Positions 34,573-38,273 of a DNA stretch of 38,273 nucleotides are shown in pieces. Location of the stretch: NCBI GenBank assembly GCA_900320255.1, contig ONRS01000145.1, positions 1-38,273 of the forward strand, in the 5' to 3' direction. The position numbers and the translations under genes were made by a program. The DNA comes from an uncultured Prevotellaceae bacterium. GTDB lineage: Bacteria > Bacteroidota > Bacteroidia > Bacteroidales > Bacteroidaceae. Each line of letters starts with the position of its first letter. The stretch's first letter is position 1. The notes beneath the pieces are model-generated. The model saw only the letters and a program-made list of their open reading frames with translations, made no database searches and was not told where the DNA came from.

Positions 34573-34580
34573 CAAAGGTA
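34573..34580 (-). promoter_or_regulatory. Promoter -7 element of the zinc-ribbon gene
   Basis: TACCTTTG followed by CC on the minus strand is the common Bacteroidota -7 form. No TTTG or TTG lies 19-21 bp upstream, because that space is occupied by the CATAATT heptamers. Confidence 0.5.
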
Positions 34581-34590
34581 CAAAATAATT

Positions 34591-34618
34591 CATAATTCAT
34601 AATTCATAATTCACAATT
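34591..34618. repeat. CATAATT heptamer array between divergent promoters
   Basis: Three perfect CATAATT heptamers and one CACAATT fill the space between the -7 elements of the divergent zinc-ribbon and C11-peptidase genes, where both -33 elements would be expected. Copy-number change would alter promoter spacing. Confidence 0.8.
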
Positions 34619-34624
34619 ATTTTT

Positions 34625-34632
34625 TAACTTTG
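34625..34632 (+). promoter_or_regulatory. Promoter -7 element of the C11 peptidase gene
   Basis: TAACTTTG followed by CCGC matches the -7 consensus; a leader of about 13 nt is predicted before the ATG at 34652. The expected -33 region is heptamer repeat, without TTTG. Confidence 0.5.
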
Positions 34633-34651
34633 CCGCAAAATTTGATTAAAT

Positions 34652-35875
34652 ATGAAACATTTCTTTCTTTTTCTGCTTAGCGTAGGGCTCCTCTTTGTGG
34701 CATGCAAGGACGACGATCCGGCACCAACAAACCCTGACGGAAAGGCCTTTCGTACCGTTATTATGTATATGTCAGCAGAGAATAATCTTTCTGCGTTTGC
34801 TGACCCGGACACCAGCGAAATGGTGAAGGGCACGAAGACGCTGGCCGAAAACTGTAACTTTATCGTCTTCCTGGACAAGGCCGAAAATGCCGTCCCCTCT
34901 CTCTGGAAATTTGAAGGCGGCAAAAGGATTCTGCTCAAGGAATACGAGGCAGACTTCCTTAATTGTGACCCGGAGAAGATGTACGAAATAATAAGCGGAG
35001 TCATTAGCGACTACCCAGCCCAGAGCTATGCCCTTGCACTCTGGGGGCACGCCAGCGGATGGTATATTGAGAACGATTCCGTAGAAACGACCAGAGACAA
35101 CAGCCCGCGTCGTGCCTACGGACGAGATACCGGCAACAACAGCAGGAATCCCAACAACGTGGGTAAATGGATAAACATTCCGACGATGGCCAAAATGCTG
35201 AAACGGCTGAACACCAAGTTCGACTTCATCTTCTGCGACTGTTGCAACATGGCCAATGCCGAAACAGCCTACGAGCTCAGGGATGTCACCGACTACCTGG
35301 TGGGGTCGCCCGCAGAGATTCCGGGGTATGGTGCCCCCTACGACCTGATTATGCAGAGCTTTTTCAACAGTAACGTGCTCAGCGGCTGTCAGGAAATAGT
35401 TGACACCTACCATAAAGACTATGACGGCCATCTGCCACTCTCCATCATCAAGATGAGCGAAATGTCCCAACTGGCCAATGCCACACGCGTTATCCTTCAG
35501 ACCATTGAGCCCACTGCCGACAAATTGCTGGACCTGAACGGGCTTATGTACTACGACGGGTCAAGGTCACTTAATCTTCGCTGTCTTTACGACATGAACG
35601 ACTTTCTGCTGCAGAATGCTCCGGCCGACGAGTACGCACAATGGAAGCAGTCGCTCGACCGCGCTGTCATCTACAAGAAGAATGCCCCGTATTGGCAAAG
35701 CAACGGTCACGTGGAGTTCACAAACTTTACGAGTACCGACGAGAAATATGGCGGCATATCCATGCATGTTCCCCGTAAGTCTTATGACAATTTCAGCTAT
35801 AGTAAGAACTTCAACCCTGCCTACTCGAAGATGCAATGGTACTGGGTTGTCAATTGGGACAGCTACGGCTGGTGA
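34652..35875 (+). CDS. Clostripain-family (C11) cysteine peptidase lipoprotein
   Basis: A 407-residue predicted lipoprotein: the signal peptide ends LLFVAC with Cys19, followed by KDDDPAP. The C11 peptidase core has RTVIMYMSAENNLS, the catalytic His in LWGHASGW (about residue 133) and the catalytic Cys in FIFCDCCNMANAETAYEL (about residue 192), then the typical EIPGYGAPYD. C11 enzymes cleave after Arg or Lys and are common as surface proteases in gut Bacteroidales. Its last 13 bp overlap the 3' end of the convergent gldE gene. Confidence 0.9.
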   Translation: MKHFFLFLLSVGLLFVACKDDDPAPTNPDGKAFRTVIMYMSAENNLSAFADPDTSEMVKGTKTLAENCNFIVFLDKAENAVPSLWKFEGGKRILLKEYEADFLNCDPEKMYEIISGVISDYPAQSYALALWGHASGWYIENDSVETTRDNSPRRAYGRDTGNNSRNPNNVGKWINIPTMAKMLKRLNTKFDFIFCDCCNMANAETAYELRDVTDYLVGSPAEIPGYGAPYDLIMQSFFNSNVLSGCQEIVDTYHKDYDGHLPLSIIKMSEMSQLANATRVILQTIEPTADKLLDLNGLMYYDGSRSLNLRCLYDMNDFLLQNAPADEYAQWKQSLDRAVIYKKNAPYWQSNGHVEFTNFTSTDEKYGGISMHVPRKSYDNFSYSKNFNPAYSKMQWYWVVNWDSYGW

Positions 35876-37173
35876 ATGACGACCTTGACTTTTACAATGC
35901 GTCGCTCATCCATTTCCAGAACTTCGAAAGTGAAGTTCTGGAATTTTATTTTTTCGTGCAGCTCGGGGAAGTCACCCTTTATCTCAAGCAGCAGGCCGGC
36001 TACTGTGTCGGCGTCGCCTTCCACTTCCTCGAACTGCTCATCGTCCAGCTTCAGAATCTTGTAGAAATCGCTCAACAGCGTCTTTCCCTCAAAGATGAAG
36101 GTGTTGCTGTTAACGCGTACGTAGTTCTTCTCGTCCTCGTCGTATTCGTCATTGATTTCTCCCACTATCTCCTCCAGCACATCCTCTAAGGTAACGATGC
36201 CGCTGGTTCCGCCAAACTCATCGACCACCACGGCAATGTGCACCTTGTTCTCCTGGAACTCGCGCAGCAGGTCGTCAATCTTTTTTGTTTCAGGAACGAA
36301 ATAAGGCGCCCTTATCAGCGTCTGCCAGCGGAAGTTAGCCGGTTTGTTCAGGTGGGGCAGCAGGTCCTTGATGTAGAGAATGCCCCGAATGTTGTCAACG
36401 CTGTCCTGATAGACGGGAATACGCGAGTAGTTATTCTCAACAATACATTTCAGCACGTCGGCAAACGTCGAGGTAATGTCAAGGTCAACCACGTCCTGGC
36501 GGCTCGTCATGATCTCTTTTGCCGTCTCGTCACCAAAGCGGACGATGCCCTCCAGTATGCGTTGCTCTTCCTTGATGTCCTCCTTGTCGGTCAGCTCCAA
36601 CGCCTGTTCCAGTTCGTCAACGCTCAGCACACGGTTCTCCTGGGGCACCACTTTCTCTGCCAGAACGCCAGAACGCATGAGTACCGTCTCGAACGGATAG
36701 AACAACTTACGGCAAAACAAGATGCCGCCTGACACCCTACGGCAAAAAGCCAGCGCATGCTGACCGCAATACACCTTGGGCATAATCTCGCCAAAGAGCA
36801 GCAGCAGGAAGGTGAGCAGTACCGTGATACAAAGGAACTGCAGCCAATAGGCATTCCCGAAGTTCACCACGTTGGCAAAGAAGTAGTTACAGAGCATGAT
36901 GATGGTGACGTTCACCAGGTTGTTGGTTATCAGGATGGTGGCCAGCGTACGCTCAGAGTCCTCACGCAATTGCATGATGCGCTGGTCACGCTCGTCCTTG
37001 CTTTCCTCTACCTCATTCAAGTCGGTTGGCGAGAGCGAGAAGAAAGCTATTTCCGAACCGGAGGCAAAGCCCGACACCACTAACAGCAGACAGGCTAAGA
37101 CAATAGCAATAACCGCACCTGTGGAAGGTGCATAGAACTGAACTTCGCTAAGAAACGGTTGAAGATAATCCAT
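35863..37173 (-). CDS. gldE: GldE-type hemolysin-family membrane protein (CNNM, CBS, CorC domains)
   Basis: A 436-residue membrane protein. The N-terminal DUF21/CNNM region has membrane segments (AVIAIVLACLLLVVSGFASGSEIAFFSLS near 20-50, then two more up to about 150). Two CBS repeats (about 205-330; MTSRQDVVDLDI, VDEFGGTSGIVTLEDVLEEIVGEI) and a C-terminal CorC/HlyC domain (about 350-430) follow. Similar proteins transport or sense Mg2+/Co2+. In Bacteroidota the ortholog next to ssb is called GldE and is linked to gliding/type IX secretion in gliding species. It starts 9 bp after the ssb stop, so it is cotranscribed with ssb. Confidence 0.9.
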   Translation of the reverse strand: MDYLQPFLSEVQFYAPSTGAVIAIVLACLLLVVSGFASGSEIAFFSLSPTDLNEVEESKDERDQRIMQLREDSERTLATILITNNLVNVTIIMLCNYFFANVVNFGNAYWLQFLCITVLLTFLLLLFGEIMPKVYCGQHALAFCRRVSGGILFCRKLFYPFETVLMRSGVLAEKVVPQENRVLSVDELEQALELTDKEDIKEEQRILEGIVRFGDETAKEIMTSRQDVVDLDITSTFADVLKCIVENNYSRIPVYQDSVDNIRGILYIKDLLPHLNKPANFRWQTLIRAPYFVPETKKIDDLLREFQENKVHIAVVVDEFGGTSGIVTLEDVLEEIVGEINDEYDEDEKNYVRVNSNTFIFEGKTLLSDFYKILKLDDEQFEEVEGDADTVAGLLLEIKGDFPELHEKIKFQNFTFEVLEMDERRIVKVKVVIHQP

Positions 37174-37182
37174 GACTGCCGG

Positions 37183-37530
37183 TTATTCAGAAGCTGGGGT
37201 ACTACGCGGAGTGAGCATCTCCATGTTCTCTGCCCATATCTCGGTAACGTCGTGGCGCTTGCCCTGCTTGTCGTCGTAAGTGGTGTAGCGCAGCCGGCCC
37301 TCCAGATAGAGCTTGTCGCCCTTGTGCACATACTTTTCAACAACCTCGGCCAGCCTGCGCCAAAGCAAGACGTTATGCCAGTCGGTACGGTCGGGGACCT
37401 GCGTACCGTTCTGGAGTGTGTAGCCCTTCTCTGTAGTGGCAAAACGGAAGCGTGCAACGGCAACACCTGCATCCACATAGCGCACTTCAGGCTCGGTTCC
37501 CACGTTTCCTATCAACATCACCTTGTTCAT
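37183..37530 (-). CDS. ssb: Single-stranded DNA-binding protein, without acidic tail
   Basis: A 115-residue SSB-family OB fold: NKVMLIGNVGTEPEVRY, TEKGYTLQNGTQVPDRTDWHNVLLWRRLAEVVEKYVHKGDKLYLEGRLRYTTY, VTEIWAENMEMLTP. It stops right after the OB fold with RSTPASE. The Gln/Pro/Gly-rich linker and acidic DDLPF-type tip expected of the main cellular SSB are absent. It is probably a paralog or a tail-less form. It sits between an unknown gene and gldE in a compact operon. Confidence 0.93.
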   Translation of the reverse strand: MNKVMLIGNVGTEPEVRYVDAGVAVARFRFATTEKGYTLQNGTQVPDRTDWHNVLLWRRLAEVVEKYVHKGDKLYLEGRLRYTTYDDKQGKRHDVTEIWAENMEMLTPRSTPASE

Positions 37531-37533
37531 GGC

Positions 37534-38079
37534 TCAAGATTCTTTTGACATGCCCAGATAACGGAACTTGAAATTCTTTCCCTTTGCCGAAGGGAACTGG
37601 CTGCGGTTGTCAACCCTCGAACGCAGGTGGTCAACAATGCGGTTGTAACAGTCAAGACCCGACATGGCTTTGCAACGAGCTACGAAATGTGTGTCACGAT
37701 ACTGGAACTTACCCGTTCCGGGCACCAACAGCACGCGCTTGAAGTCAAGCACGCCCTCGTACCAGCCCGGCATTTCCTCATTCAGACGCATTACCGACGG
37801 CGTCGGCACCTTCTCGCGCGACTCGGGAGCGGCGTGCAGCGCCTTCTTTTCCTTGAAGTCCTGCATGGTGGCTGCCTCGGTCTTAATAATAATGAAATAG
37901 ACGCGCGGACGTATCTTGTAGCGCTTCGGATAATAAACGTCGCTTGCCACATATTCCCTAATGTCCTCCTCCAAATCGGGGTCCATGCCTATTTCGTCTA
38001 TATTAGCAAGAAATGCAATAGCATCGTCAACATTAGACACTAATGCTTCACTATCAAAATAACGTAAGTATAAATTCAT
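37534..38079 (-). CDS. Conserved hypothetical protein upstream of ssb
   Basis: A 181-residue soluble protein, not recognised. It has no signal peptide, membrane segment or metal motif. Segments such as YYPKRYKIRPRVYFIIIKTEAATMQDFKEKKA and GKFQYRDTHFVARCKAMSGLDCYNRIVDHLRSRV suggest a mixed alpha/beta fold. It is 3 bp upstream of ssb, so it is probably translated from the same mRNA and may relate to DNA metabolism (weak inference). No promoter is seen in the 31 bp between it and the upstream tRNA gene. Confidence 0.75.
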   Translation of the reverse strand: MNLYLRYFDSEALVSNVDDAIAFLANIDEIGMDPDLEEDIREYVASDVYYPKRYKIRPRVYFIIIKTEAATMQDFKEKKALHAAPESREKVPTPSVMRLNEEMPGWYEGVLDFKRVLLVPGTGKFQYRDTHFVARCKAMSGLDCYNRIVDHLRSRVDNRSQFPSAKGKNFKFRYLGMSKES

Positions 38080-38110
38080 TTATTTAGATGTTTTCCTTAA
38101 ATAAAAAAAG

Positions 38111-38183
38111 AGCGGAAAACGGGACTCGGACCCGCGACCCCAACCTTGGCAAGGTTGTGCTCTACCAACTGAGCTATTTCCGC
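38111..38183 (-). tRNA. tRNA-Gly(GCC)
   Basis: The minus strand folds as a complete 73-nt cloverleaf: a 7-bp acceptor (GCGGAAA/TTTCCGC), a D arm GCTC/GAGC, an anticodon arm CAACC-TTGCCAA-GGTTG with anticodon GCC, a 5-nt variable loop, and a T arm GCGGG/CCCGT with loop TCCGAGT. The discriminator is T and no CCA is encoded. CTTTTTTT follows. Confidence 0.97.
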
Positions 38184-38194
38184 ATTAGCAGGTG

Positions 38195-38225
38195 CAAAGA
38201 TAACTTGAATTATCCGAACTGCCAA
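38195..38225 (-). promoter_or_regulatory. tRNA-Gly promoter
   Basis: On the minus strand TTG (38225-38223), 20 bp, then TATCTTTG (38202-38195). Initiation near 38188 would be a few bases before the mature tRNA 5' end at 38183. With no other promoter before the next gene, some transcripts may continue into the unknown gene, ssb and gldE. Confidence 0.65.
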
Positions 38226-38273
38226 CAAATTTACGAATTTTAATATAAATATTTCCTCAATTTACCGATAAAA

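Overview
The window looks like a chromosomal segment of a Bacteroidota bacterium, most likely Prevotella or a close relative. Promoters fit the Bacteroidota pattern (TTTG, 19-21 bp, TAnnTTTG), Shine-Dalgarno sequences are weak, and several genes belong to Bacteroidales-typical families: DUF4301, DUF3127, GldE, a C11 lipoprotein peptidase, a malic enzyme/phosphotransacetylase fusion and a giant DUF5112/DUF5113-like histidine kinase. This assignment is inferred from gene content only.

Layout. 1-362: no gene; a 22-bp-period repeat array, a leftward promoter and the clpC promoter. 363-4431: clpC and a DUF4301 gene. 4441-5058 (-): TetR regulator, divergent from maeB. 5180-17494: maeB, then threonine genes (thrA, a phosphoglycerate-mutase-like proposed homoserine kinase, a secreted double esterase, thrC), then an NfnAB-type flavoprotein fusion and a strong terminator. 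17570-17959 (-): DUF3127 protein. 18127-21346: dnaN, a DnaQ-like exonuclease and coaBC. 21347-22163: a decayed island with XRE and AlbA_2 (Schlafen-type) gene remnants and a second 22-bp-period array. 22164-28640 (-): kdgK, eda, giant histidine kinase, response regulator, membrane protein. 28836-33533 (+): LacI regulator, uxaA, NhaC-type antiporter, unknown protein. 33576-38183: zinc-ribbon protein, C11 peptidase, gldE, ssb, an unknown protein and tRNA-Gly(GCC).

How genes work together. UxaA makes 2-keto-3-deoxygluconate (KDG) from altronate. KdgK phosphorylates it and Eda cleaves it to pyruvate and glyceraldehyde-3-phosphate. The divergent LacI regulator and a palindromic operator lie between the two arms, so this is a hexuronate (pectin sugar) catabolic locus, with a two-component system overlapping the end of eda. 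ThrA, the proposed homoserine kinase and ThrC cover aspartate to threonine.

Most unusual signals. (1) Two related arrays of 10-bp GC-rich cores spaced exactly 22 bp apart, each just downstream of a leftward promoter. (2) A widespread 7-bp-period microsatellite habit, found in spacers and translated in frame inside the histidine kinase, alongside 6-bp and 8-bp arrays and CCCC-GA-GGGG palindromes carried in frame by three proteins. (3) A 1154-residue kinase whose two halves appear complementary: intact ATPase without an acceptor histidine, then an H-box with a decayed ATPase domain.
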